From Pseudomonas sp. MYb185 (GTDB lineage: Bacteria; Pseudomonadota; Gammaproteobacteria; Pseudomonadales; Pseudomonadaceae), in contig NZ_PCQD01000015.1 in NCBI RefSeq assembly GCF_002979975.1, forward strand, positions 1 to 57,801: DNA of 57,801 bases. The letters are read 5' to 3'. Both the position numbers and the translations under genes were made by a program. Numbering within the stretch: position 1 is the stretch's first letter; each line of letters opens with the position of its first letter. The notes under the pieces are model-generated. The model was not told the origin of the DNA and did not search any database. It saw only the letters and a list, made by a program, of their open reading frames with translations. Shown piece by piece: positions 35,939-47,303 of this stretch.

Positions 35939-38206
35939 TCAGGCCATTTCCTCCTCGGGCACATCCAGTACCAGTTCGCCGTCACGCAGCGTGACGTGCA
36001 CCGTGCCGCCATGCTCGGCCAGCTCGCCGAACAGGATCTGCTCGGCCAGCGGCCGCTTGATCTTGTCCTGGATCAGGCGTGCCATGGGCCGAGCACCCAT
36101 CAGCGGGTCGTAGCCGTGCTCCACCAGCCAGTCGCGGGCGGCATCGTCCACATCCAGCAGCACGTGCTTGTCCTCCAGCTGTGCCTGCAGTTCGGTGAGG
36201 AACTTGTCCACCACGAACTTGACGCTGGCGTGACTGAGCCGGCCGAACTGGATGATGGTATCCAGGCGGTTGCGGAACTCCGGGGTGAAGGTCTTCTTGA
36301 TGACCTCCATGGCGTCGGTGGAGTGATCCTGGGTGGTGAAGCCAATCGAGGACCGTGCCATGGACTCGGCACCGGCGTTGGTGGTCAGCACGATGATCGC
36401 ATTGCGGAAATCGGCCTTGCGCCCATTGTTGTCGGTCAGGGTGCCATGATCCATGACCTGCAACAGCAGGTTGAAGACCTCTGGATGCGCCTTCTCGATC
36501 TCGTCCAGCAGCAGCACGCAGTGCGGTGTCTTGTTCAGGGCTTCGGTAAGCAGTCCGCCCTGATCGAAACCGACATAGCCGGGCGGCGCCCCGATCAGCC
36601 GGGACACGGTGTGCCGCTCCATGTACTCGGACATATCGAAGCGCACCAGCTCCACGCCCAGGCTCTTGGCCAACTGACGGGTGACCTCGGTCTTGCCGAC
36701 CCCGGTGGGGCCGGCGAACAGGAAGGAGCCCACCGGTTTGTCGGCTGACTTGAGTCCGGCACGGGACAGCTTGATCGCCGTGCTCAGCGCATCGATGGCC
36801 TGGTCCTGACCGAACACCACCAGCTTGAGATCGCGCTCGAGGTTCTTCAGCAGCTCCTTGTCACTGGTGGACACGTGCTTGGGTGGGATGCGCGCGATCT
36901 TGGCAACGATGGCCTCGACCTCGGCAACGTCGATGCATTCGGGCCGCTCTTCCTGCGGCTTCAGCCGCTGGTAGGCGCCCGCCTCGTCGATCACGTCGAT
37001 CGCCTTGTCCGGCATGTGCCGGTCGTTGATATAGCGATCGGCCAACTCGGCAGCAGCCTTCAGCGATTCGTCGGTATAACGGATGCCATGGTGATCCTCG
37101 AAGCGGCTGCGAAGCCCCTTGAGGATCTGGATGGTATCGCTGACCGAGGGTTCGACCACATCGACCTTCTGGAAGCGCCGCGCCAGGGCGCGGTCCTTTT
37201 CGAAGATGCCGCGAAATTCCTGGAAGGTGGTGGAGCCGATGCAACGTATCTCTCCCGAGGACAGCAGCGGCTTGAGCAGGTTGGAGGCATCCATCACCCC
37301 GCCGGATGCCGCACCAGCACCGATGATGGTGTGAATCTCGTCGATGAACAGCACCGCGTGGGGCCGTTTCTTCAGCGCCTTGAGCAAGGCCTTGAAGCGC
37401 TTCTCGAAGTCTCCACGGTATTTGGTACCCGCCAGCAGAGCGCCAAGGTCCAGCGAATACACCACTGCCTCGGTAAGAATGTCCGGTACTTCGCCATCGA
37501 CGATACGCTTGGCCAGCCCCTCGGCGATGGCAGTCTTGCCCACCCCCGCCTCGCCGACCAGCAACGGATTGTTCTTGCGCCGGCGTACCAGGATCTGCGC
37601 CACGCGCTCGACCTCGGCAGCACGACCGACCAGCGGGTCGATCCGCCCCAGCCGGGCCTGTTCGTTCAGGTTGCTGGCATAGGCTTCCAGAGGGTTGTTC
37701 GCTGCAACGGTTTCACCGCCCTCTTCATCCATGCTTTCCTGGTCGACCTGCATGCTCTCGCTGTCGTCGGCCACCTTGGATATGCCATGGGAAATGAAGT
37801 TGACGATATCGATGCGGGCAATATGCTGCTGCTTGAGGAAAAATACCGCCTGGCTTTCCTGTTCGCTGAAAATCGCCGCCAGCACGTTGGCGCCGTTGAC
37901 CTCGCCCTTGCCCGAGCTCTGTACGTGGAATACCGCGCGCTGCAGCACACGCTGGAAACCCAGAGTGGGCTGGGTTTCCCGTTCGCTGTCCTGGACGGGA
38001 ATCAGGGGCGTGGTGGAATCGATAAACTCGGACAACTCCCGGCGCAGGCGCTCCATATCCGCACCGCAGGCGCGCAGCACCGCAATGGCAGCCTGGTTGT
38101 CGAGCAAGGCGAGCAGCAGGTGCTCGACCGTCATGAATTCATGGCGTTTATTGCGGGCATCCTTGAACGCCAGGTTCAGGGTGATCTCCAGATCTCTGTT
38201 AAGCAT
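35939..38206 (-). CDS. clpA: ATP-dependent Clp protease ATP-binding subunit ClpA
   Basis: A 755-residue Hsp100 unfoldase feeding ClpP. The N-domain (about 1-140) binds ClpS. D1 has Walker A GEAGVGKT and Walker B VLFIDEIH; D2 has GPTGVGKT and LLLDEIEKAHP. The ClpP-docking loop reads IGF rather than the E. coli IGL. It follows clpS by 34 bp, forming the usual clpS-clpA operon divergent from cspD. Confidence 0.96.
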   Translation of the reverse strand: MLNRDLEITLNLAFKDARNKRHEFMTVEHLLLALLDNQAAIAVLRACGADMERLRRELSEFIDSTTPLIPVQDSERETQPTLGFQRVLQRAVFHVQSSGKGEVNGANVLAAIFSEQESQAVFFLKQQHIARIDIVNFISHGISKVADDSESMQVDQESMDEEGGETVAANNPLEAYASNLNEQARLGRIDPLVGRAAEVERVAQILVRRRKNNPLLVGEAGVGKTAIAEGLAKRIVDGEVPDILTEAVVYSLDLGALLAGTKYRGDFEKRFKALLKALKKRPHAVLFIDEIHTIIGAGAASGGVMDASNLLKPLLSSGEIRCIGSTTFQEFRGIFEKDRALARRFQKVDVVEPSVSDTIQILKGLRSRFEDHHGIRYTDESLKAAAELADRYINDRHMPDKAIDVIDEAGAYQRLKPQEERPECIDVAEVEAIVAKIARIPPKHVSTSDKELLKNLERDLKLVVFGQDQAIDALSTAIKLSRAGLKSADKPVGSFLFAGPTGVGKTEVTRQLAKSLGVELVRFDMSEYMERHTVSRLIGAPPGYVGFDQGGLLTEALNKTPHCVLLLDEIEKAHPEVFNLLLQVMDHGTLTDNNGRKADFRNAIIVLTTNAGAESMARSSIGFTTQDHSTDAMEVIKKTFTPEFRNRLDTIIQFGRLSHASVKFVVDKFLTELQAQLEDKHVLLDVDDAARDWLVEHGYDPLMGARPMARLIQDKIKRPLAEQILFGELAEHGGTVHVTLRDGELVLDVPEEEMA

Positions 38207-38240
38207 AGTGCCCCCTCATCATGCGACCTCGGTCGCTTTA

Positions 38241-38603
38241 TTACGCTTCCCGTTCTATCTGACACATCAGCGGGTGCTGACATTCCCTGGCGTATTCATT
38301 TACCTGGGCTGCCTTGGTTTCGGCAATGTCCCGCGAGTAGACTCCGCAGACCGCCCTGCCTTCAGTATGGACCCTGAGCATGATCTGTGTAGCTGTTTCC
38401 CGGTTCAGCATGAAAAAGGTTTCCAGCACCTCCACCACGAAATCCATCGGAGTGTAATCATCATTGAGCATGATCACCTGATAGCGCGCCGGCGGCTTCA
38501 GCTCGGGCTTTCCCGTTTCTACCGCCAGGCCGCTGTCATCCTCATGCTCCGGTTGATCTGGCCCCTGCATAAAGGTTAGTTGAATTTCCATCTTTGCAAA
38601 CAT
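38241..38603 (-). CDS. clpS: Clp protease adaptor ClpS
   Basis: A 120-residue N-end-rule adaptor that delivers substrates to ClpA. The N-degron pocket motif [14 protein letters not shown] is near 47-60, and [17 protein letters not shown] follows. Start 38603 (MFAKMEIQ) fits the family length; a longer in-frame extension has no conserved sequence, and ATG 38591 is a close alternative. Confidence 0.93.
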   Translation of the reverse strand: MFAKMEIQLTFMQGPDQPEHEDDSGLAVETGKPELKPPARYQVIMLNDDYTPMDFVVEVLETFFMLNRETATQIMLRVHTEGRAVCGVYSRDIAETKAAQVNEYARECQHPLMCQIEREA

Positions 38604-38863
38604 CTTGTGTGTCACTGGTTGATATTCCGGAACGGTCGCCGTCTCGATATGCCAAGACGATCTGCCATCGTCCTCAGCTCTCAGGCTACAGACAAAATGT
38701 GTACTGGTACACAGCTTGTCGGCAGCTAACTTGACTTGCCTTGATTCAATGTTAAAAAGTGTAACAGGCATGCTCTGCGGGAGATATCCGCTATCGCCCA
38801 TGGATCATGCCGATATCGGGATTCACTACCCCTCGATATAGGGGAACAGCAGAGGAATGCAGT
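38604..38863. promoter_or_regulatory. clpS/cspD divergent control region with palindromes
   Basis: A 260-bp region. TGTGTAC-TG-GTACACA at 38698-38713 is a perfect 7-2-7 palindrome suited to a dimeric regulator. CCGATATCGG at 38810-38819 and a CCCCT/AGGGG hairpin at 38829-38844 lie just before the cspD ribosome site and may shape its leader. Confidence 0.45.
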
Positions 38864-39127
38864 ATGGAGATTGGTAAGGTCAAATGGTTCAATAACGCCA
38901 AGGGATATGGCTTTGTGGTAGCCGACGGACGCAGTGAAGACCTTTTTGCTCACTACTCAGCTATCCAGATGGAAGGGTACCGAACGCTCAAGGCGGGACA
39001 GCCTGTACAGTTCGACATCATCCAGGGACCGAAAGGTCTGCACGCCGTGAATATTCAAGCCGTTGGCGAACCTGTTCGCAAAACTGCTGAAACAGCCAGG
39101 GCGAGCGCGATGACGACCGTTGTTTAA
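38864..39127 (+). CDS. cspD: Cold-shock-domain protein CspD
   Basis: An 87-residue nucleic-acid-binding protein. RNP1-like KGYGFV and RNP2-like DLFAHYSAI motifs are present after MEIGKVKWFN. CspD proteins inhibit replication or act in stationary phase. ATG 38864 has AGAGGAA upstream. The cspD/clpS-clpA arrangement is typical of gammaproteobacteria. Confidence 0.93.
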   Translation: MEIGKVKWFNNAKGYGFVVADGRSEDLFAHYSAIQMEGYRTLKAGQPVQFDIIQGPKGLHAVNIQAVGEPVRKTAETARASAMTTVV

Positions 39128-39172
39128 CTGACACCCTGCCCGCGTGTTCCTCGCTGTACCGGGCATCCCTAA

Positions 39173-39206
39173 ACAAACAAGCCGGCATATTTGCCGGCTT
39201 GTTTGT
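39173..39206. terminator. Strong bidirectional terminator between cspD and icd
   Basis: A perfect 15-bp inverted repeat from ACAAACAAGCCGGCA to its complement with a 4-nt loop, T-rich on both outer sides, between convergent genes. Confidence 0.9.
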
Positions 39207-39232
39207 CATTGCCTACAGCATAGTGCTGGGGC

Positions 39233-40492
39233 TCAGCTCATCGCGGCGATCAGGTCATCACCGAACTCGGAGCACTTACGCAGGACTGCACCGTCCATCA
39301 GACGCTCGAAGTCGTAGGTGACGGTCTTGTTGGCGATGGCGCCTTCGGTACCCTTGATGATCAGGTCGGCAGCTTCCACCCAACCCATGTGACGCAGCAT
39401 CATTTCGGCAGACAGGATCAGCGAACCCGGGTTCACCTTGTCCTGGCCAGCGTACTTGGGCGCAGTACCGTGGGTCGCTTCGAACATCGCAACCGAGTCG
39501 GACAGGTTGGCACCCGGGGCGATACCGATACCACCTACTTCGGCCGCCAGGGCGTCGGACAGGTAGTCACCGTTCAGGTTCAGGGTGGCGATCACGTCAT
39601 ACTCGGCCGGGCGCAGCAGGATCTGTTGCAGCATGGCGTCGGCGATGGCGTCTTTCACCACGATGTTCTTGCCGGTGTTGGGGTTCTTGAACTGCATCCA
39701 GGGACCACCGTCCAGCAGCTCGGCGCCGAACTCGTCACGAGCGACTTCGTAGCCCCACTCCTTGAACGCACCCTCGGTGAACTTCATGATGTTGCCTTTG
39801 TGCACGATGGTCACGGAGCTACGATCATTGTCCACGGCATACTGCAGAGCCTTGCGCATCAGGCGCTTGGTACCCTGCTCGGAAACCGGCTTGATGCCGA
39901 TACCGCAGCCTTCGGTGAAACGGATCTTGGTAACGCCCATTTCCTCGGTGAGGAACTTGATGACTTTCTTCGCTTCGGGGGAGTCGGCTTGCCACTCGAC
40001 ACCAGCGTAGATGTCTTCGGAGTTCTCGCGGAAGATGACCATGTCCACGTCGCCGGGGTTCTTGACCGGGCTGGGTACACCGGTGAACCAGCGAACCGGA
40101 CGCTGGCAGACATACAGATCGAGCTGCTGGCGCAGAGCTACGTTCAGGGAGCGGATACCACCACCTACTGGCGTGGTCAGCGGGCCCTTGATGGAAACGA
40201 CGTAGTCTTTGACCGCGTGCAGTGTTTCTTCGGGGAGCCAGGTGTCCTGGTCATATACCTGAGTGGCCTTCTCACCAGCGAAAACCTCCATCCAGGAGAT
40301 CTTGCGCTTGCCAGCGTAGGCTTTTTCAACGGCCGCATCGACGACCTTGATCATGACCGGGGAAATATCCACGCCGATACCATCACCTTCGATATAAGGG
40401 ATGATCGGGTTGGCAGGTACGTTCAGGGAAAGGTCGGCATTAACGGTAATTTTGTCGCCGTTGGCCGGCACCTGGATCTTTTGGTATCCCAT
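39233..40492 (-). CDS. icd: NADP-dependent isocitrate dehydrogenase
   Basis: A 419-residue dimeric enzyme converting isocitrate to 2-oxoglutarate. The substrate loop [13 protein letters not shown] contains Ser115, equivalent to the serine phosphorylated by AceK in E. coli; the metal/substrate segment [11 protein letters not shown] follows. ATG 40492 with CGGAG upstream is preferred over an upstream in-frame start. It competes with isocitrate lyase (aceA, also in this window) for isocitrate, and two TGTAGT-type palindromes lie in its upstream region. Confidence 0.95.
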   Translation of the reverse strand: MGYQKIQVPANGDKITVNADLSLNVPANPIIPYIEGDGIGVDISPVMIKVVDAAVEKAYAGKRKISWMEVFAGEKATQVYDQDTWLPEETLHAVKDYVVSIKGPLTTPVGGGIRSLNVALRQQLDLYVCQRPVRWFTGVPSPVKNPGDVDMVIFRENSEDIYAGVEWQADSPEAKKVIKFLTEEMGVTKIRFTEGCGIGIKPVSEQGTKRLMRKALQYAVDNDRSSVTIVHKGNIMKFTEGAFKEWGYEVARDEFGAELLDGGPWMQFKNPNTGKNIVVKDAIADAMLQQILLRPAEYDVIATLNLNGDYLSDALAAEVGGIGIAPGANLSDSVAMFEATHGTAPKYAGQDKVNPGSLILSAEMMLRHMGWVEAADLIIKGTEGAIANKTVTYDFERLMDGAVLRKCSEFGDDLIAAMS

Positions 40493-40829
40493 TTGTGACT
40501 CCGTTGTCGTTGTCAATGAAGACCCGGAGGGTTGATCCGGATCAGAAGAATACGGCTCTGGTGGGCCATATTGTTGTAGTTTTCCTACATAAAGTCACGC
40601 ACTTTCTGCCCGGACTCGTTGTTTTTACGGTAAATTCAACTGATTCAGTCGGCAGGCTAATTGCATCTCCGCCGTTATGTAGTGAGACTACATGAAACAC
40701 TACAGAAACCGCTCATGGCATCCTAGCCGTTTTTCCATTCAAATCCAGTAGCCCCGACTCAACGTCCGACGGGCATTCACCCGCCGGGCTGTTTACGGTA
40801 ACCTATCGACCCAGAATCGGGAGTCGTTC
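40493..40829. promoter_or_regulatory. icd/nudJ divergent region with TGTAGT-N3-ACTACA operators
   Basis: A 337-bp non-coding region. A perfect TGTAGT-N3-ACTACA palindrome spans 40678-40692. A one-mismatch copy (TGTAGT-TTT-CCTACA) is at 40575-40589, and an extra half-site ACTACA is at 40699-40704. The half-site resembles that described for the KDPG-responsive RpiR-family regulator RccR. A weak hairpin at 40766-40787 lies toward nudJ. Confidence 0.6.
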
Positions 40830-41264
40830 ATGCGTTTTATACCTCACGTTACCGTCGCGACCATTGTCGAGGATCAAGGGCGGTATCTCATGGTTGAGGA
40901 ACTCAGCAACAATCGTGTTGTATTCAACCAGCCCGCCGGCCATTTGGAAGCCGACGAAAGTCTTATACAGGCCGCCCATCGCGAAACCCTGGAAGAAACC
41001 GCCTGGACCGTAGAAATAACGGGTATCACCGGCGTCTATCTGTTTCGCGGCGAGAATGGCGTTACCTACCAGCGCACCTGTTTCACCGCACTGCCGCTGG
41101 CGCACCAGCCCGAGCTGGAGCTCGATAGAGGCATTCTTCGGGCCCACTGGATGACGCTCGATGAAATCCGCGCTCGCCAAGCCGAGCTGCGCAGCCCGCT
41201 GGTGCTGGAATGCATCCTGGACTACCTGAACAAACCGCGCTATCCACTGGATCTGATTCGTTGA
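40830..41264 (+). CDS. nudJ: Nudix hydrolase, NudJ-like phosphatase
   Basis: A 144-residue protein with a Nudix box ([20 protein letters not shown], about 37-56). NudJ hydrolyses thiamine pyrophosphate precursors and nucleoside di/triphosphates. It is 1 bp ahead of mnmA, an arrangement also seen in E. coli relatives, and heads a compact operon. Confidence 0.88.
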   Translation: MRFIPHVTVATIVEDQGRYLMVEELSNNRVVFNQPAGHLEADESLIQAAHRETLEETAWTVEITGITGVYLFRGENGVTYQRTCFTALPLAHQPELELDRGILRAHWMTLDEIRARQAELRSPLVLECILDYLNKPRYPLDLIR

Positions 41265-41265
41265 G

Positions 41266-42393
41266 ATGAACATGCAAGCCAAAGCCCCCAGCCAGACCAA
41301 GGTCATTGTCGGCATGTCCGGCGGTGTCGATTCCTCCGTGTCCGCAGCCCTGCTCCTGGAGCAGGGCTACCAGGTGGAAGGCTTGTTCATGAAGAACTGG
41401 GATGAAGATGACGGCACCGAGTACTGCACCGCCATGGAGGATCTGGCCGATGCCCAGGCGGTATGTGACAGGCTTGGTATCAAGCTGCATACCGCCAACT
41501 TCGCCGCCGAATACTGGGACAATGTCTTCGAGCACTTTCTGCACGAGTACCAGGCCGGGCGTACGCCCAACCCGGACATCCTGTGCAACCGGGAAATCAA
41601 GTTCAAGGCCTTCCTGGATTACGCAATGATGCTTGGCGCGGATCTGATCGCGACCGGTCATTACACCCGGCGCGCCGATCGTGACGGACAGACCCTGCTG
41701 CTGCGCGGCCTGGATACCAACAAGGACCAGAGCTACTTCCTGCACGCGGTGGCCGGCGAGCAACTGGCCCGCACCCTGTTTCCGGTTGGCGAACTGGAAA
41801 AGCCGGAGGTGCGCCGCATTGCCGAGAAATACCAGCTGGCGACCGCGCGCAAGAAGGACTCCACTGGCATCTGCTTCATCGGCGAACGCCGCTTCAGTGA
41901 CTTTCTCAAGCGCTACCTGCCTGCCCAACCGGGTGATATCGAAACCACCGACGGCCAGATCATCGGCCGCCATCACGGGTTGATGTATCACACCATCGGC
42001 CAGCGCCAGGGGCTGGGGATCGGTGGCCTGCAAGGAGCCAGCGACAACCCCTGGTATGTGCTGCGCAAGGATCTGACGCGCAACGTGCTGGTGGTCGGCC
42101 AGGGCAACGATCACCCCTGGCTGTTCGCCAGCGCGCTGGAATGTTCGAACATCTACTGGGTCAACCCGATCGAGATCAGCGAGCCATTGCGATTGACTGC
42201 CAAGGTACGCTATCGCCAGCCCGACCAGACCTGCACTATCGAGCCCAGCGAAGGCGGCTATCTGATTCGTTTTGACGAGCCTCAGCGCGCGGTTACACCC
42301 GGACAATCGGTGGTCCTGTACCAGGATGAGGTGTGCCTCGGCGGCGGTGTGATCGAGCGGGCGATTGCCGCCTTCGACGAGGCCGCCGCATGA
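41266..42393 (+). CDS. mnmA: tRNA-specific 2-thiouridylase MnmA
   Basis: A 375-residue enzyme adding sulfur to U34 of Lys, Glu and Gln tRNAs. The PP-loop SGGVDSS is near residues 17-23 and the catalytic Cys pair is Cys107 (LCNREIKF) and Cys203 (TGICFIGER). It overlaps hflD by 4 bp (ATGA). Confidence 0.96.
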   Translation: MNMQAKAPSQTKVIVGMSGGVDSSVSAALLLEQGYQVEGLFMKNWDEDDGTEYCTAMEDLADAQAVCDRLGIKLHTANFAAEYWDNVFEHFLHEYQAGRTPNPDILCNREIKFKAFLDYAMMLGADLIATGHYTRRADRDGQTLLLRGLDTNKDQSYFLHAVAGEQLARTLFPVGELEKPEVRRIAEKYQLATARKKDSTGICFIGERRFSDFLKRYLPAQPGDIETTDGQIIGRHHGLMYHTIGQRQGLGIGGLQGASDNPWYVLRKDLTRNVLVVGQGNDHPWLFASALECSNIYWVNPIEISEPLRLTAKVRYRQPDQTCTIEPSEGGYLIRFDEPQRAVTPGQSVVLYQDEVCLGGGVIERAIAAFDEAAA

Positions 42394-43010
42394 GCGCATA
42401 CGAACAACAGGTACTGGCACTGGGTGCGATATTCGAAGCGGCGCTGCAGGTCGACAAGCTGGCCCGCAGTGGCCAGTACAGCGAAGGGCCTACCAGTTGC
42501 CTGATCCAGAGCATCTTCGAACGCTCGCCGGATGATACGCTTGGCGTCTATGGTGGCTCGCACCATCAGATTCGCGGCGGCCTGCAGGCGGTTGCCTCCA
42601 TGCTCGAACGCGATACCGCTGCCCTGCAGCGCGACGCATTGCGCTATGCGATGAACCTGATCGCACTGGAACGCCAACTGGACAAGCGTGATGACATGCT
42701 GGCGGTGCTGGGGCAGCGGCTTGATCAGGCGCAGCAGCAGGTGCAGCACTTCGGACTACTGCATGACAACGTCATGGCTTCCCTCGGCAGTGCCTACCAG
42801 GACACCCTGAGCACCCTGCGCCTGCGCATCCAGGTGCATGGCGACATGCGTCACCTGCAGCAACCGGACGTGGCCAACCGCATTCGCGCCCTGCTGCTGG
42901 CCGGCATTCGCTCCGCCCGCCTGTGGCGTCAACTGGGCGGCCACCGCTGGCAACTGCTGTTTTCCCGGAGCAAGCTGCTGGAAGCCACCCGGACCATTCT
43001 GAATGGCTGA
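42390..43010 (+). CDS. hflD: HflD homologue
   Basis: A 206-residue, mostly helical peripheral membrane protein with the family N-terminus [21 protein letters not shown] and the central [19 protein letters not shown]. In E. coli HflD counteracts lambda CII; its housekeeping role is unclear. It is coupled to mnmA upstream and overlaps the next gene by 8 bp. Confidence 0.9.
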   Translation: MSAYEQQVLALGAIFEAALQVDKLARSGQYSEGPTSCLIQSIFERSPDDTLGVYGGSHHQIRGGLQAVASMLERDTAALQRDALRYAMNLIALERQLDKRDDMLAVLGQRLDQAQQQVQHFGLLHDNVMASLGSAYQDTLSTLRLRIQVHGDMRHLQQPDVANRIRALLLAGIRSARLWRQLGGHRWQLLFSRSKLLEATRTILNG

Positions 43011-43875
43011 AGCCGTTCGGCGTGAGCAGCTCGGCAAGGGGGCTGCTCTACTGGCACTCTCGGCCCTGCTGTTTTCTCTGATGGGGGTGCTGATCCGCGA
43101 AGCCTCGGTCACGGTCAATAACGAGACCATCGTCTTCGCCCGCAATCTCATCGGCATGCTGTTTTTCCTGCCGATGATCCTGCTGGGTGGCTTCGCCCCC
43201 TTTCGCACGCAACGCCTGGGCAGCCATATGCTGCGGGCCCTCTACGGCCTGGGGGCGATGTATTGCTTCTTCTACGCCATCGCCCACCTGCCGTTGGCCG
43301 ATGCCATGGTTTTCACCTACGCCGCGCCGGTATTCACGCCGGTTCTGGCCTGGCTTTTTTTGCGCGAGCTGTTGACCCGACGCATGATGCTGCTGGTACT
43401 GCTCGGTTTCGCCGGCGTGCTGCTGGTGGCCAAACCGACCGGCGCGCTGTTCGATCCCAAGGGCCTGGTGGGCATCGGTGCAAGCCTGCTGGCGGCGATG
43501 GCCTGGGTGTCCATCCGGATCATGAGTAGCAGCGAGCCGACCAGCCGTATCGTATTCTACTTTTCCACCTTTGCTGCGTTGTTTTCCGCCATACCCCTGT
43601 TCTGGGCCTGGCAGCCGCTGACACCGCACGATCTGTTGCTGCTCGGCGGCCTCGGCCTGCTGGCGACCGTCGCCCAACTGGTGATGTCACATGCCTATTC
43701 GATGGCGCCACTGGGCAGCATCGGCCCGTTCAGCTATCTGGCCATCGTCTTCTCGGGCATCATCGCCTGGCTGTTCTGGGGAGAATTGCCGGATGCCAGC
43801 TCCTGGTTGGGAGCGGGGTTGATCTTCATGTCCACCCTGCTGAGCATCGCGATGCCCGCGAGGCGGGCCAAATGA
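43003..43875 (+). CDS. EamA/DMT-family inner-membrane transporter
   Basis: A 290-residue permease with about ten transmembrane helices as two EamA repeats (about 10-140 and 150-285). The substrate is unknown; relatives export metabolites or amino acids. It overlaps hflD and precedes purB by 45 bp, so it lies in the same run of genes. Confidence 0.85.
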   Translation: MAEAVRREQLGKGAALLALSALLFSLMGVLIREASVTVNNETIVFARNLIGMLFFLPMILLGGFAPFRTQRLGSHMLRALYGLGAMYCFFYAIAHLPLADAMVFTYAAPVFTPVLAWLFLRELLTRRMMLLVLLGFAGVLLVAKPTGALFDPKGLVGIGASLLAAMAWVSIRIMSSSEPTSRIVFYFSTFAALFSAIPLFWAWQPLTPHDLLLLGGLGLLATVAQLVMSHAYSMAPLGSIGPFSYLAIVFSGIIAWLFWGELPDASSWLGAGLIFMSTLLSIAMPARRAK

Positions 43876-43908
43876 TGTATCATTTGCGCCTTTCAGCCAG
43901 CCTTATGA

Positions 43909-45291
<1,383 letters not shown>

Positions 45292-45302
45292 CGTGTGAGC
45301 AT

Positions 45303-45331
45303 CGCTTGTTCGCCACTTCGGCGGGCAAGCG
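45303..45331 (+). promoter_or_regulatory. Intercistronic hairpin after purB
   Basis: CGCTTGTTCGCC pairs with GGCGGGCAAGCG over 12 positions (two G-U) with a 5-nt loop. No T tract follows, so it may be an mRNA-stabilising or partial-termination element before roxA. Confidence 0.45.
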
Positions 45332-45381
45332 GTGCAACTACCACCCCACTCCCATCCGCCTGCTATCGCTGCGAGGCCAAC

Positions 45382-46554
45382 ATGTCCCTTTCCGTTACCA
45401 CCCTGCCTGGCGGTATGCCGGCTGAAGAGTTCCTCCGCGATTACTGGCAGAAAAAGCCGCTGCTGATCCGCCAGGCGTTTGCCGGGTTCGACAACCCGCT
45501 GACGGCAGATGAGCTGGCCGGCCTGTCGCTGGAAGAGGAAGTCGAATCACGCATCGTACTCGAGCATGGTGCCACTCCCTGGGAGTTGCGCCGGGGGCCC
45601 TTCAGTGAAGAGGATTACCGTCACCTTCCTGAACGCGACTGGACGCTGCTGGTGCAGGCCGTTGACCAGTTCGTTCCGGAGGTTGCCGATCTGCTGCGGG
45701 CGTTCCGCTTCCTGCCCAGCTGGCGGGTGGATGATGTGATGATCAGCTATGCGGCGCCAGGCGGTAGCGTTGGCCCGCATTTCGATAACTACGATGTGTT
45801 CCTGCTGCAGACCCAGGGCCACCGGCGCTGGCGGATTGGTCAGCAGTGCGATGCTGACAGCCCCCTGTTGGAACACCCTGATCTGCGCATTCTCAGCCAG
45901 TTCGAACAACAGGACGAGTGGGTTCTGGCACCAGGGGACATGCTCTATCTGCCGCCCGGCCTGGCCCACTACGGCATCGCCGAGGACGAGTGCATGACCT
46001 GGTCGGTCGGCTTTCGGGCGCCCAGCCAGGCCGAAGTACTGACCCATTTCACCGATTTCCTCAGCCAGTATCTGAGCGACCAGCAGCGCTACACTGATGC
46101 CGGCCTTGCCCTGCCCGCCGACCCGGCGCAGGTTGATGACCAGACCGTCGAGCGGCTGCAGCGAATGATCCTTGAACTGGTTCAGGATCGGGAGGCTCTG
46201 GGCACCTGGTTCGGCCGCTTCATGACCGAGCCGCGCTTCCCCGAGCTGCTGCAGGCGCAGGAGCCGGATGCCCAGCTATTGGCCGAGGCGCTGGACAACG
46301 ATTATGGCCTGGTCCGTAACCCCAGTGCGCGACTGGCATGGCGCCAGGAGCAGGACCGATACCTGATGTTGTTCGCCAGCGGCGAGCATTGCCTGTTGCC
46401 GACACCGTTGTTGCCGCTGGTGCAACTGATCTGCAATCAGGACTATCTGGGTGCGGAGCAGTTGCAGGCGTGGCGCGCAGATCCGGAGGCAATGCAACTG
46501 CTGGAACAGTTGCTGGCCAAGGGAGATCTGCTGCTGGAGGAAGACGATGGGTGA
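45382..46554 (+). CDS. roxA: Ribosomal protein uL16 3-hydroxylase RoxA (JmjC cupin)
   Basis: A 390-residue Fe(II)/2-oxoglutarate oxygenase. The iron triad is His133 and Asp135 in GPHFDNYD plus His196 in PPGLAHYG; a C-terminal winged-helix dimer region follows (about 230-390). RoxA (YcfD) hydroxylates an Arg of ribosomal protein L16. ATG 45382 is preferred over the long upstream extension. It overlaps the GNAT gene by 8 bp. Confidence 0.92.
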   Translation: MSLSVTTLPGGMPAEEFLRDYWQKKPLLIRQAFAGFDNPLTADELAGLSLEEEVESRIVLEHGATPWELRRGPFSEEDYRHLPERDWTLLVQAVDQFVPEVADLLRAFRFLPSWRVDDVMISYAAPGGSVGPHFDNYDVFLLQTQGHRRWRIGQQCDADSPLLEHPDLRILSQFEQQDEWVLAPGDMLYLPPGLAHYGIAEDECMTWSVGFRAPSQAEVLTHFTDFLSQYLSDQQRYTDAGLALPADPAQVDDQTVERLQRMILELVQDREALGTWFGRFMTEPRFPELLQAQEPDAQLLAEALDNDYGLVRNPSARLAWRQEQDRYLMLFASGEHCLLPTPLLPLVQLICNQDYLGAEQLQAWRADPEAMQLLEQLLAKGDLLLEEDDG

Positions 46555-46987
46555 CGTACAGATCCGCATCGCAGACTGGAACGCCACTCCGGCACTGCGC
46601 AGCATCCGCCAGACCGTGTTCATCGACGAGCAGCAGGTTCCGCCAGAACTGGAATGGGATGCGGAAGATGTCGGCGCAACGCATTTTCTGATGACGCTGG
46701 AGCAGCAGCCGGTAGGCACCGCAAGGCTGCTTGCCAATGGCCGCATCGGTCGCGTGGCCCTGCTGGTTCCGGCTCGGGGCAAGGGGCTGGGGCATGTGCT
46801 GATGCGTGCCGTCATGGCGCATGCCCAGCAGACCGGAATGACCTGTTTGACCCTGTCGGCACAGACCCATGCATTGGAGTTCTATCGTCAGCTTGGCTTC
46901 GAAACCTGCTCCGACACCTACCTCGATGCCGGCATACCGCATCAGGATATGTATTGGAAAACCGCGGATACCCAAGCTGACAACTGA
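46547..46987 (+). CDS. GNAT-family N-acetyltransferase
   Basis: A 146-residue acetyltransferase. The acetyl-CoA motif A reads RVALLVPARGKGLGHVLM (about 66-83) and the late GNAT strand is ALEFYRQLGF. ATG 46547 has GGAGGAAG upstream and overlaps the roxA stop, indicating coupling. The substrate is unknown. Confidence 0.87.
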   Translation: MGDVQIRIADWNATPALRSIRQTVFIDEQQVPPELEWDAEDVGATHFLMTLEQQPVGTARLLANGRIGRVALLVPARGKGLGHVLMRAVMAHAQQTGMTCLTLSAQTHALEFYRQLGFETCSDTYLDAGIPHQDMYWKTADTQADN

Positions 46988-47303
46988 TGACAGCCCCGAG
47001 GCGCTTGCTGCGCTTCCGCTGGCGTAGCGCAGGGGCGCTACACCCCGATACCCAATTACAGCACCAGCCCGGGTTATCGAGCCCCTGCTCGACGACAGCG
47101 CTGCGGCGGCTGCGCTTCCACCAGCAGAGCGCAGGGGCGCTACACTCCGATACCCGATTGCAGCATCAGCCCCGGATTGTCGAGCCCCTGCTCGACGACA
47201 GCGCTGCGGCAACCGCGGTTTCGCCGGCAGAGCGCGGGCGCGTTATATCCCTGGAGAACAGTCGAGGTGCTAAACTCAGGTTCGGTCCCCATGAGATTGC
47301 GCC
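46988..47303. repeat. 102-bp tandem repeat array with REP-like palindrome
   Basis: Two full units (47008-47109 and 47110-47211) and a partial third carry conserved AGGGGCGCTACA and GAGCCCCTGCTCGACGACAGCGC-type segments. The palindrome GTAGCGC-AGGG-GCGCTAC is perfect at 47024-47041 and one base off in the second copy. It is the same element as at 23179-23196. The region has no credible gene; it separates the GNAT gene from the next coding unit. Confidence 0.75.
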
